A stretch of 64,000 bases of DNA from Tsukamurella ocularis (GCF_024807615.1 NZ_JANUCJ010000003.1:496001-560000); one strand, 5' to 3'. Shown: positions 22,716 through 30,971, counted from the first letter of the stretch. The notes: generated by a model not told the origin, from the letters alone. Numbers and translations are program-made.

Positions 22716-23246
22716 TTACGCGGCAGCCTCTTCGGCGGCCTTCTTCTCCTGCAGCGCGGCGGCCAGGCGGGCCACCTGCGAAGCGGGAGCGTTGAACAGG
22801 CCAGCGGCCTTCGCCAAGTTGCCCTTCATGGCACCGGCGAGCTTGGCCAGGAGCACCTCGCGCGACTCGAGATCGGCGATGCGCTCGACCTCGGCCACGG
22901 ACAGCGCCTTGCCGTCCATGTAGCCGCCCTTGATGACCAGGGCCTTGTTGTCCTTGGCGAACTTCTTGATCGCCTTGGCGGCCTCGACCGGCTCACCCTC
23001 GATGAAGGCGATAGCGGTCGGACCCACGAACAGCTCGTCCAGTCCCTCGACGCCGGCGTCCTTGGCGGCGAGCTTGACCAGGGTGTTCTTGGCGACGGAG
23101 TAGGTAGCACCCTCTCCGAGCGAACGACGCAGCTCGGTGATGGAACCGACCGACAGCCCGCGGTACTCGGTCACCACGGTGGCCGTGGACTTGGAGAACT
23201 GCTCAGCGATCTCAGCGACTGCTGCGACCTTTTCGGCGTTTGCCAT
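22716..23246 (-). CDS. rplJ: 50S ribosomal protein L10
   Basis: A 176-residue L10, the base of the ribosomal stalk. It opens [19 protein letters not shown]; the RNA-binding N-domain contains [16 protein letters not shown] and [10 protein letters not shown], and the C-terminal helix that holds L12 dimers is Ala/Glu/Lys-rich. First gene of the rplJL operon; in most bacteria L10 represses its own mRNA through a leader structure, and a structured leader is visible upstream. Confidence 0.98.
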   Translation of the reverse strand: MANAEKVAAVAEIAEQFSKSTATVVTEYRGLSVGSITELRRSLGEGATYSVAKNTLVKLAAKDAGVEGLDELFVGPTAIAFIEGEPVEAAKAIKKFAKDNKALVIKGGYMDGKALSVAEVERIADLESREVLLAKLAGAMKGNLAKAAGLFNAPASQVARLAAALQEKKAAEEAAA

Positions 23247-23340
23247 ACTTCGCCTCCTCTCTACGTGTCATCCGTCTGTGGAGGCCTTGCCCTGAAACGA
23301 CGAGAACCCCGGCGCAGGGCGCACGGGGTTCATGAAGAAT
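23247..23340 (-). promoter_or_regulatory. Structured rplJ leader, candidate L10-binding autoregulatory RNA
   Basis: Just upstream of rplJ the transcript would contain a hairpin with arms AACCCCG and CGGGGTT around a GC-rich loop, followed by the purine-rich tract CAGGGCAAGGCCTCC and then GATGACA close to the ribosome binding site AGAGAGGAGG. Position and composition suit the known L10 leader, but I cannot confirm the kink-turn by eye. Confidence 0.4.
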
Positions 23341-23520
23341 CCTCGTCCTCCTGCGTGGGTCGCCGGCTCGGGGCCGGACCTTCGATCAGGCTTGCGCCTG
23401 ATGACCGACGGTCTTCGGTGGAACGGTCCGGTTGTCACCGGATTCCGAGGGACCAGAGTACGCGAGTGCTGGTCCGTCGCCAAATCGTCGTTCGACGGTG
23501 CGCTGCAGCCCCTCCGCCGG

Positions 23521-23621
23521 GCATTCCGGGTGCGGATGCATTCCCGCACCCGTTCCGCCCGGTCGCACCCGGCACGCCGGGTGCGCTGGCGCATTCCGGG
23601 TGCGGGAGAGCATCCGCACCC
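23521..23621. repeat. Three consecutive GGGTGCGG-type hairpins with a 15-bp direct repeat
   Basis: GCATTCCGGGTGCGG occurs at 23521-23535 and again at 23591-23605. Three dyads follow one another: GGGTGCGG...CCGCACCC (with an ATGCATTC loop), GCACCCGGC-AC-GCCGGGTGC at about 23565-23584, and GGGTGCGG...CCGCACCC at about 23598-23621. They lie between the TIGR04338 gene's stop and the rplJ leader, so they may terminate the upstream operon or regulate rplJL. Confidence 0.65.
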
Positions 23622-23635
23622 TGTTCATCCGCCGA

Positions 23636-24112
23636 TCAACCGACGGCGACGCCGGATTCGGTGTAGACGATGCGCAGGGCGAGACCGGCCTCCGGGCCCA
23701 TGACGCGGGCAGCGAGCTCGACGAGGGCGGCCGTGAACGACGGGCCGTGGGCCGCACCGTCGGCTCCCGTGGAAGCGACGACGTGATGCGCGAGCTCGTG
23801 CAGGATCACCAGCTCGCGGAGCGCCCAGGCACCGTCGCGCCCGGCGGGGACGGCGACGACCGGCCCGCCAGGACCGCTCTCGTAGTGCGCGCCAGCGGCG
23901 CCCGCGCGGGCCCGCACCCGCACCACACCGGGGCCGAGCACGCGATCGGCGTAGGCCTGCACCGAGTCGACGGAGGCGAAACGGGCCTCGGGCGGCAGCG
24001 TCAGCGGCACCCCCAGCACGTCGACGGTGCGCCCCGCCCCCGCGTGCTCGAACAGGCCGCGGACCAGCTCCTCCGCGCGATAGACCGCGGCCCGCTGCGC
24101 GTCCCTAACCAG
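23636..24112 (-). CDS. TIGR04338-family putative zinc metallohydrolase
   Basis: A protein of about 158 residues. The zinc-hydrolase motif HELAHH lies in REL-VILHELAHHVVAS at about residue 104, with PPEARFASVDSVQAYADRVL upstream as in the actinobacterial TIGR04338 family. No substrate is known. It is the last gene of a four-gene coupled operon (DUF2786, two single-pass membrane proteins, this gene). Oddity: no ATG, GTG or TTG occurs in frame between the upstream stop and the conserved N-terminus (VRDAQRAAVYRAEELV); the only plausible initiator is CTG at 24110-24112, 12 nt after an AAGGA. The start is therefore uncertain. Confidence 0.75.
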   Translation of the reverse strand: MVRDAQRAAVYRAEELVRGLFEHAGAGRTVDVLGVPLTLPPEARFASVDSVQAYADRVLGPGVVRVRARAGAAGAHYESGPGGPVVAVPAGRDGAWALRELVILHELAHHVVASTGADGAAHGPSFTAALVELAARVMGPEAGLALRIVYTESGVAVG

Positions 24113-24117
24113 CGGGG

Positions 24118-25041
24118 CTACACATCCTTGGCGACCTTGAGCTGCTCGATGATCGCCTTGCCCGTCGCGGCCATGTCGTCGCGGCCGATCGGGATGACGA
24201 GCATCGCGTAGGTCTGCGGTGCGGAGGCGATCACGATGACCGTGACGTCGTCGCCCGCGACGGTGAGCTTGTCGCCCGTGACCAGGATCTTGCCCGTGAC
24301 CTTGGCGGCGGACACCCCGTCGACGGTGATCATCTCGGCCGCGGACTGCTCCACCCGCTTGGAGGTCACGTTGAGGTAGCCGGCGCCGTCCGCGATGCAC
24401 TGGATCATCCGCGAGGCGGCGTCCTTCGGGTCCAGCTTCGACGTGAAATTGGTCTGGCCGACCTCTGCGCCGGCCTGCCAGGGCTGGCCGTCGCCCATCG
24501 ATTTCTGCAGGCCGGCGGCGGCGATGCTCTGCGCGTACACGGTGTAGCTCTCCTGCTCCCAGCCCGGCGCGGCCGCGACGGGGAAGGACAGCGGGCCCGA
24601 GGCGACGCGGTCGGTGATCGGTGAGGCCAGGCCGGTGCCGGGCACGCCGCAGTCGCCGCCCGTGCTGGGCGTGACCGAGGTGGGGCCGGCGCTCGGCGCG
24701 GCGCTCCGGTCGCTCTCGTCGGAGCCCGAGTTCACGACCAGCAGGACCGCAGCGATCGCCACCGCGATCACCAGCACCACCGCGATGCCGATAGCGGCGT
24801 AGAGACCGGTGCGGTTCGGCTTCTGCGGCTGCCCCTGCTGGCCGGGGTACTGCTGACCGGGGTACTGCTGCCCCGGGTACTGCTGCCCCGGGTACTGGTA
24901 GCCCTGCTGCTGGTAAGGCTGCTGCTGCCCGTACGGATTCGCCTGCTGCCCGTACCCGTACTGGTAGCCGCCCTGCGCGTACGGATCAGGCTGCGCGTAC
25001 GGATCAGGCTGCTGTCCGTTCGGATCCTGCGGGTTGCTCAT
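24118..25041 (-). CDS. Single-pass membrane protein with Pro/Gln/Tyr-rich cytoplasmic tail
   Basis: A 307-residue protein I do not recognise beyond its paralogue next door. Residues 1-75 are a low-complexity tail rich in Gln, Tyr, Pro and Gly with four tandem YPGQQ units; one membrane helix follows (LYAAIGIAVVLVIAVAIAAV), then a Ser/Thr/Pro linker and an extracytoplasmic domain of about 190 residues with two Cys (CGVPGTGLASPITDRV and IQCIADGAGY) that could form a disulfide. It shares the last 200 residues' layout with the protein at 25038-25769. ATG overlaps that gene's stop (ATGA), with GAGGGA upstream. Confidence 0.8.
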   Translation of the reverse strand: MSNPQDPNGQQPDPYAQPDPYAQGGYQYGYGQQANPYGQQQPYQQQGYQYPGQQYPGQQYPGQQYPGQQGQPQKPNRTGLYAAIGIAVVLVIAVAIAAVLLVVNSGSDESDRSAAPSAGPTSVTPSTGGDCGVPGTGLASPITDRVASGPLSFPVAAAPGWEQESYTVYAQSIAAAGLQKSMGDGQPWQAGAEVGQTNFTSKLDPKDAASRMIQCIADGAGYLNVTSKRVEQSAAEMITVDGVSAAKVTGKILVTGDKLTVAGDDVTVIVIASAPQTYAMLVIPIGRDDMAATGKAIIEQLKVAKDV

Positions 25042-25769
25042 ACGTCCCTCGCCACCTTGAGCTGCTCGAAGACCTGCTGGGCCACCGCCGCGAGGGCGGT
25101 GTCCCCGATCGGGGTGTCCGACTCGAAGTATGCCTGGGGCGCCGAGCCGATGACCACAACAGTAACCACGTCGCCCGGAATCGCGAGGCCCTCGCGGCTG
25201 ACGAGGATGCGGCCGACGGCCCGCGCGGCGGGCACCCCGTCGACGGCGATCGCCTCCGGCTCGGTCAGTCCCACGAGCCGCGGCCGGTAGGAGTCGTACC
25301 GGCTGCTCGCGACGATGCACGGGATGATCCGGCGCGCGGCCTCCGCGACCGGCACCTTGGGCGCGAAGGTGGTGAGCCCCACCTCGACGTGCGCGTCCCA
25401 CTTATGTCCAGGCACCGTGGTGCGCAGGCCCGCCGCCTGCGCGCCGGGCGCGAAGAGCTGGTAGCGCTGCGGCGTCCAGCCCGGCGCCGCGGAAACCGGG
25501 AAGGACACCGGACCGGAGACCACGCGCTGGCCGATCGGCGTGGTCGAGCCGGCGCCGGGGAGCCCGCAGGTACTCGCACTCCCTGAGGCCGCCGACCTCG
25601 CGCCCGCGACCGTCGAAGAGCCGCCGGAACCGCCCTTCATCAGCAGCGTCGCGAGCATCGCGACCAGCACGACGGCGACGACCGCTCCCCCGACCGCCCA
25701 CCACAGCCCCGCGTTTCCGCGCGCCGGTAGTGGCGCCGGGGACAGCGGGGGCGGCGGGTACGGGTTCAC
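25038..25769 (-). CDS. Single-pass membrane protein, paralogue of the following gene
   Basis: A 243-residue protein: short Pro-rich N-terminus, one membrane helix (AVGGAVVAVVLVAMLATLL), Ser/Gly linker and an extracytoplasmic domain. Segments CGLPGAGSTTPIGQRVVSGP, SFPVSAAPGW, the second Cys in RRIIPCIVAS, and the end QQVFEQLKVARDV match the next gene closely, so the two arose by tandem duplication. Function unknown. It is coupled by ATGA overlaps both to DUF2786 upstream (25766-25769) and to its paralogue downstream (25038-25041). Confidence 0.8.
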   Translation of the reverse strand: MNPYPPPPLSPAPLPARGNAGLWWAVGGAVVAVVLVAMLATLLMKGGSGGSSTVAGARSAASGSASTCGLPGAGSTTPIGQRVVSGPVSFPVSAAPGWTPQRYQLFAPGAQAAGLRTTVPGHKWDAHVEVGLTTFAPKVPVAEAARRIIPCIVASSRYDSYRPRLVGLTEPEAIAVDGVPAARAVGRILVSREGLAIPGDVVTVVVIGSAPQAYFESDTPIGDTALAAVAQQVFEQLKVARDV

Positions 25770-26584
25770 GGCCGGCGCTGCTCCAGGGCGCCGCGGCCGC
25801 CGCTCAGCTCGGAATGGGTACCGAGACGCGCGGACCGGCCGGCCCGGTCACCCGCACGGCGGGCACCGTCGGAGTAGCCGGCGGAGGCGGCGGACCCGCG
25901 CCAGCGTCCCCGCGCCGTGGACTCGCCCTGATAGAAGGACGCGAGCTCGACCTCCTTGTCGCGCAGCGCGAGTGCGGTGCCCGACTCGTCCCGCTCGGTA
26001 GCCTGCGCCGTGGCGGCGGCGCGCGCGTCCGCGAGCCGCGCCCCGATGCGGGCCGCGAAGGCCGACTGGAAGTTGATCCGCGCCGTGACCCCCGAGACCG
26101 GCTTGGTCTCCACCCAGCGGCGGCGGGTGCGCCGATCCTCGTACAGCTGCTGCACCGTCTCCGACTTGTGTGCGCCCGAGCGGAGGTAGGCGTCCGAGGC
26201 GCGGACCATCTGGATCACCAGGGACGCGTACAGCGCCTCGCACGCGTCGACGTCCTCCGCGAAGCCGTAGGCGAAGACGAACGTGGAGTTGGAGGCCACG
26301 TCGCACCGCACGTCGTTCGACTGGGCGATCGCGACGAAGAGCTCGACGAAGGTGCGCAGGCCGCGTCGGCCCGCCTCCCCGATCCGGACCGTGCGCTGCT
26401 CGGGGACGGCGCGGGCCCGCTCGGTGCCGCGCTGGTGCGCGCGGGCCACGGCGAGGTCGATCGACGCGGCCGTCGCGAGCCGCTGCGCAGCCTCGGTGAA
26501 CGTGGCGGCCTCGTGCTCGTTATCGGTGCCCTCCGCCTGCCGCAGCAGCGCCCCGATGCGGGCGAGCAGTCTGTCGTCGTCCAT
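25766..26584 (-). CDS. DUF2786-domain protein
   Basis: A 272-residue protein. The N-terminal DUF2786 segment reads LLARIGALLRQAEGTDNEHEAATFTEAAQRL (split here at about residues 5-35), a helical motif of unknown function seen mainly in actinobacteria and phages, followed by a conserved central region with VELFVAIAQSNDVRC and FAEDVDACEALYASLV and a basic, disordered C-terminus. First gene of the coupled four-gene operon. A TATCCT -10 box (complement of 26592-26597) is 7 bp before ATG 26584, so it is probably leaderless. A GCACCGTCGGA site lies near its 3' end. Confidence 0.82.
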   Translation of the reverse strand: MDDDRLLARIGALLRQAEGTDNEHEAATFTEAAQRLATAASIDLAVARAHQRGTERARAVPEQRTVRIGEAGRRGLRTFVELFVAIAQSNDVRCDVASNSTFVFAYGFAEDVDACEALYASLVIQMVRASDAYLRSGAHKSETVQQLYEDRRTRRRWVETKPVSGVTARINFQSAFAARIGARLADARAAATAQATERDESGTALALRDKEVELASFYQGESTARGRWRGSAASAGYSDGARRAGDRAGRSARLGTHSELSGGRGALEQRRP

Positions 26585-26747
26585 GGGCGCGAGGATACCG
26601 GCGCACACCGACAGGTTCACGGCCACGACCGGCGGCGCCTTCACTGCGCTGACCCGCTCTTCGCGCTGCCGGCGAACGGCGCGATCCTCCTGCTCGTCCT
26701 TCTGGTCGCGAACTCGGCGGCCGCGCTGATTTAACGCGGGTACGACG

Positions 26748-26782
26748 AAGCCCCCGACCGCTCGAAGAGCGATCGGGGGCTT
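26748..26782 (-). terminator. Terminator of the rplKA operon
   Basis: A 16-bp stem with one mismatch, AAGCCCCCGACCGCTC around GAA, lies 28 bp after the rplA stop. Confidence 0.88.
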
Positions 26783-26809
26783 ACGTCAGACCCGATGAGG
26801 CCTCGAGGC

Positions 26810-27523
26810 TCAGGCCTCGTCCTCGGTGAGGTTGCTCACGCGACTCGGATCCACCTGGATGCCCGGTCCGGTGGTCGTCGAGACGGTGACCTTCTTCAGG
26901 TACCGGCCCTTCGCCGCCGACGGCTTCGCGCGCAGGATCTCGTCCAGCGCGGCGCCGTAGTTCTCCACCAGCTGCTTGGCGTCGAAGGACGCCTTGCCGA
27001 TCACGAAGTGCAGGTTCGACGCCTTGTCGACGCGGAACGTGATCTTGCCGCCCTTGATGTCGCCCACGGCCTTGGTCACGTCGGGAGTGACGGTGCCGGT
27101 CTTCGGGTTCGGCATGAGGCCACGGGGGCCGAGCACGCGAGCAATGCGACCGACCTTGGCCATCTGGTCCGGGGTGGCGATCGCGGCGTCGAACTCGAGC
27201 CAGCCGCCCTGGATCTTCTCGATCAGGTCCTCGGCGCCCACCTCGTCGGCACCCGCGGCCTTGGCCTCCTCGGCCTTGTCGCCGACGGCGAAGACGATCA
27301 CGCGGGCCGTCTTACCGGTGCCGTTCGGCAGGTTGACGGTGCCGCGCACCATCTGATCGGCCTTGCGGGGGTCGACACCGAGGCGCATCGCGACCTCGAC
27401 GGTGGCGTCCTGCTTGGTGGAGGAGGTCTCCTTGGCCAGCGACACAGCCTCGAGCGGGCTGTACAGCTTGTCCTTATCGACCTTCTCGGCAGCGGCCTTG
27501 TAGGCCTTGCTGTTCTTGCTCAT
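26810..27523 (-). CDS. rplA: 50S ribosomal protein L1
   Basis: A 237-residue L1 with the conserved stretch [18 protein letters not shown] (residues about 127-144) and the C-terminal [19 protein letters not shown]1 forms the mobile stalk at the ribosomal E site and in many bacteria represses its own operon. It follows rplK after a 95-bp spacer containing a short hairpin (27593-27613). Confidence 0.98.
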   Translation of the reverse strand: MSKNSKAYKAAAEKVDKDKLYSPLEAVSLAKETSSTKQDATVEVAMRLGVDPRKADQMVRGTVNLPNGTGKTARVIVFAVGDKAEEAKAAGADEVGAEDLIEKIQGGWLEFDAAIATPDQMAKVGRIARVLGPRGLMPNPKTGTVTPDVTKAVGDIKGGKITFRVDKASNLHFVIGKASFDAKQLVENYGAALDEILRAKPSAAKGRYLKKVTVSTTTGPGIQVDPSRVSNLTEDEA

Positions 27524-27592
27524 GAAAACTCTTTCGTTTCTTGCCCGGCTAGTGGGCAGTGAGTGGTTCTGCGGGCCGAGCGGGCCCTCCCA

Positions 27593-27613
27593 CGGGACGC
27601 ACGAGACGTCCCG
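27593..27613 (-). promoter_or_regulatory. Intercistronic hairpin between rplK and rplA
   Basis: CGGGACG and CGTCCCG pair around a 7-base loop just after the rplK stop. It could be an attenuator, an RNA-stability element or part of an L1-binding site; the choice cannot be made from sequence. Confidence 0.45.
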
Positions 27614-27618
27614 GCGAC

Positions 27619-28050
27619 TTACTCGACGGTGATGCCCATCGAGCGAGCAGTACCGGCGATGATCTTCGCGGCCTGATCGATGTCGTTCGCGTTCAGATCT
27701 TCCTTCTTGGTCTCGGCGATCTCACGCACCTGATCCCAGGTCACCTTGGCGACCTTGGTCTTGTGCGGCTCGCCCGAGCCCTTCTGCACGCCGGCTGCCT
27801 TGAGCAGCAGCTTGGCGGCCGGAGGAGTCTTCAGCTTGAAGTCGAAAGAACGGTCCTCGTAGACCGTGATCTCGACGGGGATGACGTTGCCACGCTGCGA
27901 TTCGGTCGCGGCGTTGTACGCCTTGCAGAACTCCATGATGTTGACGCCGTGCTGACCAAGCGCGGGACCCACGGGCGGAGCAGGGTTGGCCTGCCCGGCC
28001 TGGATCTGCAGCTTGATGAGCCCGGCGACCTTCTTCTTCTTCGGGGGCAT
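27619..28050 (-). CDS. rplK: 50S ribosomal protein L11
   Basis: A 143-residue L11. It begins [20 protein letters not shown], contains [21 protein letters not shown] (proline-rich loop that binds thiopeptides and the stringent factor region) and ends in the rRNA-binding [15 protein letters not shown]. It belongs to the nusG-rplK-rplA run in the order conserved across bacteria. Confidence 0.98.
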   Translation of the reverse strand: MPPKKKKVAGLIKLQIQAGQANPAPPVGPALGQHGVNIMEFCKAYNAATESQRGNVIPVEITVYEDRSFDFKLKTPPAAKLLLKAAGVQKGSGEPHKTKVAKVTWDQVREIAETKKEDLNANDIDQAAKIIAGTARSMGITVE

Positions 28051-28107
28051 CCTCAGTTTCCTTTTTCTTCACCCCACGCCCTTGCAGCGGGCGCGGGAAG
28101 TCTTGTG

Positions 28108-28121
28108 CGCGGCGAACCGCG
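28108..28121 (-). other. Short UUCG-type hairpin after nusG
   Basis: CGCGG-TTCG-CCGCG immediately follows the nusG stop on the transcribed strand. A very stable tetraloop hairpin here may protect the nusG 3' end or attenuate read-through into rplK. Confidence 0.5.
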
Positions 28122-28970
28122 TCAGCTGATCTTCTCGACCTGGTTGAAGGCGAGCTCGACGGGCGTCTCACGCCCGAAGATCGACACGAGCACCTTGAGC
28201 TTGCGCTGCTCGGCGTTGATCTCGCTGATCGACGCGGGAAGGGTCGCGAACGGGCCGTCCATGACGGTGACCGACTCGCCGACCTCGAAGTCGACCTCGA
28301 CCGCGGGGCCCTGCGAGGCGGCGCCACCGGAACCGGCGGCACCGTCGGACGCGGCACCGGCCTTGTCCTTGGCGGGCTTGGTGCGCGCGCTCTCGGGGAG
28401 CAGGAACTTCACGACCTCGTTCATCGTGAGCGGCGAGGGCTTGCTGGTCAGGCCGACGAAGCCGGTGACGCCGGGGGTGTTGCGGACCGCACCCCAGGAC
28501 TCGTCGTTGAGGTCCATGCGCACCAGGATGTAGCCCGGCAGCACCTTGCGGTTGACCCGCTTCTGCTGGCCGTTCTTGATCTCGGTGACCTCTTCGGTAG
28601 GGACCTCCACCTGGAAGATGTAGTCGCCGACGTCAAGGTTCTGGACGCGGGTCTCGAGGTTGGCCTTGACCTTGTTCTCGTAGCCCGCGTAGGTGTGGAT
28701 CACGTACCAGTCGCCGGGGGCGGTGCGCAGCTGCGCCTTCAGCTCCTCGACGGGGTCGATCTCCTCAGGCTCCTCCTCCGCGACGATCTCGGCACCGTCG
28801 CCGGACTCGTCCGCGTCGAGGACGCTCTCTTCGACCTCGATCAGCGCGTCGTCGTCGGCCTGCGGGGAGGCGTCCTCGGCCTGCTCGACCTCGGTCGCCG
28901 CGGCAGCGTCGTCGACCAGGACGTCCTCAACGGCGTCCAGCTCTGCCTCGTTGTGCTCCGGGGTGCTCAC
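28122..28970 (-). CDS. nusG: Transcription termination/antitermination protein NusG
   Basis: A 282-residue NusG. About 80 acidic residues (Glu/Asp/Ala-rich) precede the NGN domain ([20 protein letters not shown], residues about 92-111; [13 protein letters not shown]), and the C-terminal KOW domain contains [18 protein letters not shown]. It binds RNA polymerase and couples it to ribosomes or Rho. The acidic extension is typical of mycobacterial relatives. A 36-residue linker insertion rich in Ala/Gly/Lys lies between the two domains and holds one GCACCGTCGGA site (28339). Confidence 0.96.
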   Translation of the reverse strand: MSTPEHNEAELDAVEDVLVDDAAAATEVEQAEDASPQADDDALIEVEESVLDADESGDGAEIVAEEEPEEIDPVEELKAQLRTAPGDWYVIHTYAGYENKVKANLETRVQNLDVGDYIFQVEVPTEEVTEIKNGQQKRVNRKVLPGYILVRMDLNDESWGAVRNTPGVTGFVGLTSKPSPLTMNEVVKFLLPESARTKPAKDKAGAASDGAAGSGGAASQGPAVEVDFEVGESVTVMDGPFATLPASISEINAEQRKLKVLVSIFGRETPVELAFNQVEKIS

Positions 28971-29012
28971 AGCGCCGAAGTTCCTTCCGTCTCGTCTACT
29001 CGTGTGGTCCGG

Positions 29013-29402
29013 CTACTTGCCGAACGCCCACAACATCAGCTTCGCGAAGCCGAGGTCGAGGAGGCTGATCATCGCGGTGAGGACCACCACGAAAACCAGC
29101 ACGATGATCGTGTAATTGATCATCTGGGACCGGGTCGGCCAGATGACCTTCCGCAGCTCCGCGACGACCTGGCGGATGAACAACCAGATGGCGGCGAACG
29201 GATTGCGCGACTTCTTCGCTGTCACGGACTTCTTCGCGGCACCGGACTCGACCGCCGAACCGGGCTCCGGAGCCTCGGCCAGCGCCGTGCGGCCACCGCG
29301 GCCGCTCGAGCGCTTACCGGAAGGGCGGACCTGCTGGGCGTCTTCGGCGGCGCTGTCGCCGACGGTTTCGCCGGTGGTCGCGTCGTCCTTCTCGTCGCTC
29401 AC
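29013..29402 (-). CDS. secE: Protein translocase subunit SecE
   Basis: A 129-residue SecE: a long polar N-terminus of about 75 residues, then the conserved amphipathic segment FIRQVVAELRKVIWPTRSQM and one membrane helix (TIIVLVFVVVLTAMISLL). It stabilises SecY in the translocon. It lies between tRNA-Trp and nusG, the order seen in mycobacteria. Confidence 0.96.
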   Translation of the reverse strand: MSDEKDDATTGETVGDSAAEDAQQVRPSGKRSSGRGGRTALAEAPEPGSAVESGAAKKSVTAKKSRNPFAAIWLFIRQVVAELRKVIWPTRSQMINYTIIVLVFVVVLTAMISLLDLGFAKLMLWAFGK

Positions 29403-29477
29403 GCACTTCCCTCCGCTGGATCTTCCAGCGGGCGTCGGCCCGCCGATGTCGACAGCCGGGCCGGGGCCCGCGCTATG

Positions 29478-29550
29478 CAGGGGCGACAGGACTCGAACCT
29501 GCGACCTGCGGTTTTGGAGACCGCTGCTCTACCAACTGAGCTACACCCCT
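29478..29550 (-). tRNA. tRNA-Trp (anticodon CCA)
   Basis: On the minus strand the 7-bp acceptor AGGGGTG/CGCCCCT, the D-arm GCTCAGTTGGTAGAGC, the anticodon loop TCTCCAAAA and the T-arm GGTTCGAGTCC fold as a standard tRNA. CCA is not encoded. It sits between hadB and secE as in M. tuberculosis. Confidence 0.97.
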
Positions 29551-29666
29551 TTGCGGAGCCTTTGGGCCCCGCACCCGCACCGTTCGAAGGGCGCGCTTTC
29601 GCACGCCCGCCGTTTTGTGCGGACAGTTCAGTGTACGGCACATCGGTACCGCACCTCAAAACGCAC

Positions 29667-29696
29667 CGGTCCGCGACCCGAGCGGGCCGCGGACCG
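29667..29696 (-). terminator. Terminator of hadAB
   Basis: CGGTCCGCG and its complement form a 9-bp perfect stem directly abutting the hadB stop codon. It separates hadAB from the downstream tRNA-Trp and secE. Confidence 0.8.
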
Positions 29697-30122
29697 TCAG
29701 GCGAACTGGACGGTGGCGACCGGCTTGCCGAAGATCTTGCGCTCGCCCTGCTTGACCGTCAGGAAGACGACACCCGTCTTGGTCTCCTCGTCGAGCGACT
29801 TGATCTTGCCCGAATACAGGAGCTCTGCCTTCTGGTCGGCCGGGACGTACACCGGCGCGGTGAAGCGGACGCTGTACTCCTTGAGCGCGCCCGGGTCGCC
29901 CAGCCACTCGGTGATGTAGTTCGAGCCCAGGCTCATGGTGAGCATGCCCTGCGCGACGACGTCCTCCATGCCGGCCAGCTTCACGATGTGATCGGACCAG
30001 TGGATGGGGTTCGGGTCGCCGGTGACGCCGGCGTAGTTGACGAGATCGCCACGGGTCAGCTCGAAGATCCGCTCCGGGAGCTCCTCGCCCACCGTCACGT
30101 CCGCGAAGTTACGAAGTGCCAT
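29697..30122 (-). CDS. hadB: (3R)-hydroxyacyl-ACP dehydratase subunit HadB
   Basis: A 141-residue MaoC-type hydratase, orthologue of mycobacterial HadB, the catalytic subunit of the FAS-II dehydratase of mycolic-acid elongation. The hot-dog hydratase motif is present with Asp and His in VTGDPNPIHWSD (residues about 33-44) and the conserved GMLTMSLGSNYITEWLGDPG. It overlaps hadA by 14 bp, so the heterodimer partners are translationally coupled. A terminator follows at once: the hadC gene that comes next in mycobacteria is absent. Confidence 0.94.
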   Translation of the reverse strand: MALRNFADVTVGEELPERIFELTRGDLVNYAGVTGDPNPIHWSDHIVKLAGMEDVVAQGMLTMSLGSNYITEWLGDPGALKEYSVRFTAPVYVPADQKAELLYSGKIKSLDEETKTGVVFLTVKQGERKIFGKPVATVQFA

Positions 30123-30675
30123 ACATCATCACCTTTTCCATTGCACCGACGAACGCGGCGTCCTCGTCCTCGCCCGACCGGCCGGCCAGTGTGGTCCATG
30201 AAGTGACCAGGTGATTGCCATCCTGGTCGGAGATCTCGTTGCGGGTCACGATCAGGTCCACACCCGCGGCCTGCTTGAAGGCGTCGAAGTGGACGTGCGT
30301 GGTCAGTGTCATGCCGGCGAGGATCGGCGCGTGGAACTGCACCTTCTGCTCGGACTGCACGACGGGGCGACGGCCGTAACCGACGATCGCATTCTCGAAA
30401 AGCGGGCGGTGGGCGATGATTCCGATCAGCGAGAACATGATCGGGGGCGCCACGACATCGGCGTACCCGGCCGCGCGGGCGGCCTCCACGTCGTGATGCA
30501 CGGGATCGGTCAACTGGGATGCGTTCGCGAACTCGCGGACCTTCTCGCGGCTGACGTAGTACTTCTCGTCGTATTCGTAGTTGTAACCGACCGCGGCGCG
30601 TGTGCGCTCCGCGACTTCCTCTGGGCTGAGCTGCTCGGTGACCGGTCCACCCGGCACATCGATGTCCTTGCTCAC
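30109..30675 (-). CDS. hadA: (3R)-hydroxyacyl-ACP dehydratase subunit HadA
   Basis: A 188-residue MaoC N-terminal-type protein, the substrate-stabilising partner of HadB. It shows YEVSREK-like YYVSREKVREFANASQL near residue 40, PVHHD and AAGYADVVAPPIMFSLIG as in mycobacterial HadA; the catalytic D-x-N-P-x-H motif is absent, as expected. GTG at 30673-30675 is preceded by a TAGGTT -10 box (complement of 30682-30687) at 6 bp, so the transcript is probably leaderless. The N-terminal 30 residues are longer than in M. tuberculosis. Confidence 0.92.
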   Translation of the reverse strand: MSKDIDVPGGPVTEQLSPEEVAERTRAAVGYNYEYDEKYYVSREKVREFANASQLTDPVHHDVEAARAAGYADVVAPPIMFSLIGIIAHRPLFENAIVGYGRRPVVQSEQKVQFHAPILAGMTLTTHVHFDAFKQAAGVDLIVTRNEISDQDGNHLVTSWTTLAGRSGEDEDAAFVGAMEKVMMYGTS

Positions 30676-30723
30676 GTGACGAACCTACCTATCGTGAATG
30701 GGCTGAAGGGCAGTATGCCAAAA

Positions 30724-30752
30724 GGGAGGGCATCCGCTGTGGATGCCCTCCC
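30724..30752 (-). terminator. Terminator downstream of rpmG
   Basis: GGGAGGGCATCC pairs perfectly with its complement around GCTGT and is followed on the transcribed strand by TTTT, a classical intrinsic terminator. It ends the tRNA-rpmG unit before hadA. Confidence 0.9.
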
Positions 30753-30769
30753 CCTTGTCGACGTCTACG

Positions 30770-30937
30770 TCAGCGCGACTCTCGATGCGCCTGGTGCGAT
30801 CCGCAGTTCGGGCAGAACTTCTTCAGCTCGAGGCGATCGGGATCGTTGCGACGGTTCTTCTTGGTGATGTAGTTGCGGTGCTTGCACACCTCGCACGCCA
30901 AGGTGATCTTGGGGCGGACATCTGTCGATGAAGCCAC
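30770..30937 (-). CDS. rpmG: 50S ribosomal protein L33, zinc-ribbon form
   Basis: A 55-residue L33 missed by long-ORF criteria. It reads [20 protein letters not shown], continues through YITKKNRRN and [11 protein letters not shown], and ends HRESR. Four Cys (15, 18, 42, 45) make the intact zinc ribbon, so this is the zinc-dependent (C+) paralogue. GTG at 30937 has AGAGGGA upstream. Order rpmG-hadA-hadB and the upstream tRNA-Met/tRNA-Thr match the mycobacterial rpmG2 locus. Confidence 0.93.
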   Translation of the reverse strand: MASSTDVRPKITLACEVCKHRNYITKKNRRNDPDRLELKKFCPNCGSHQAHRESR

Positions 30938-30971
30938 GACGGTCCCTCTTTCGCAAATCTCTTGTCAGTTG

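Noticed and set aside
23521-23621. Possible CRISPR array from the repeated GCATTCCGGGTGCGG
   Set aside because: Only two copies, spacing contains related hairpins rather than unique spacers, and no cas genes are in the window.
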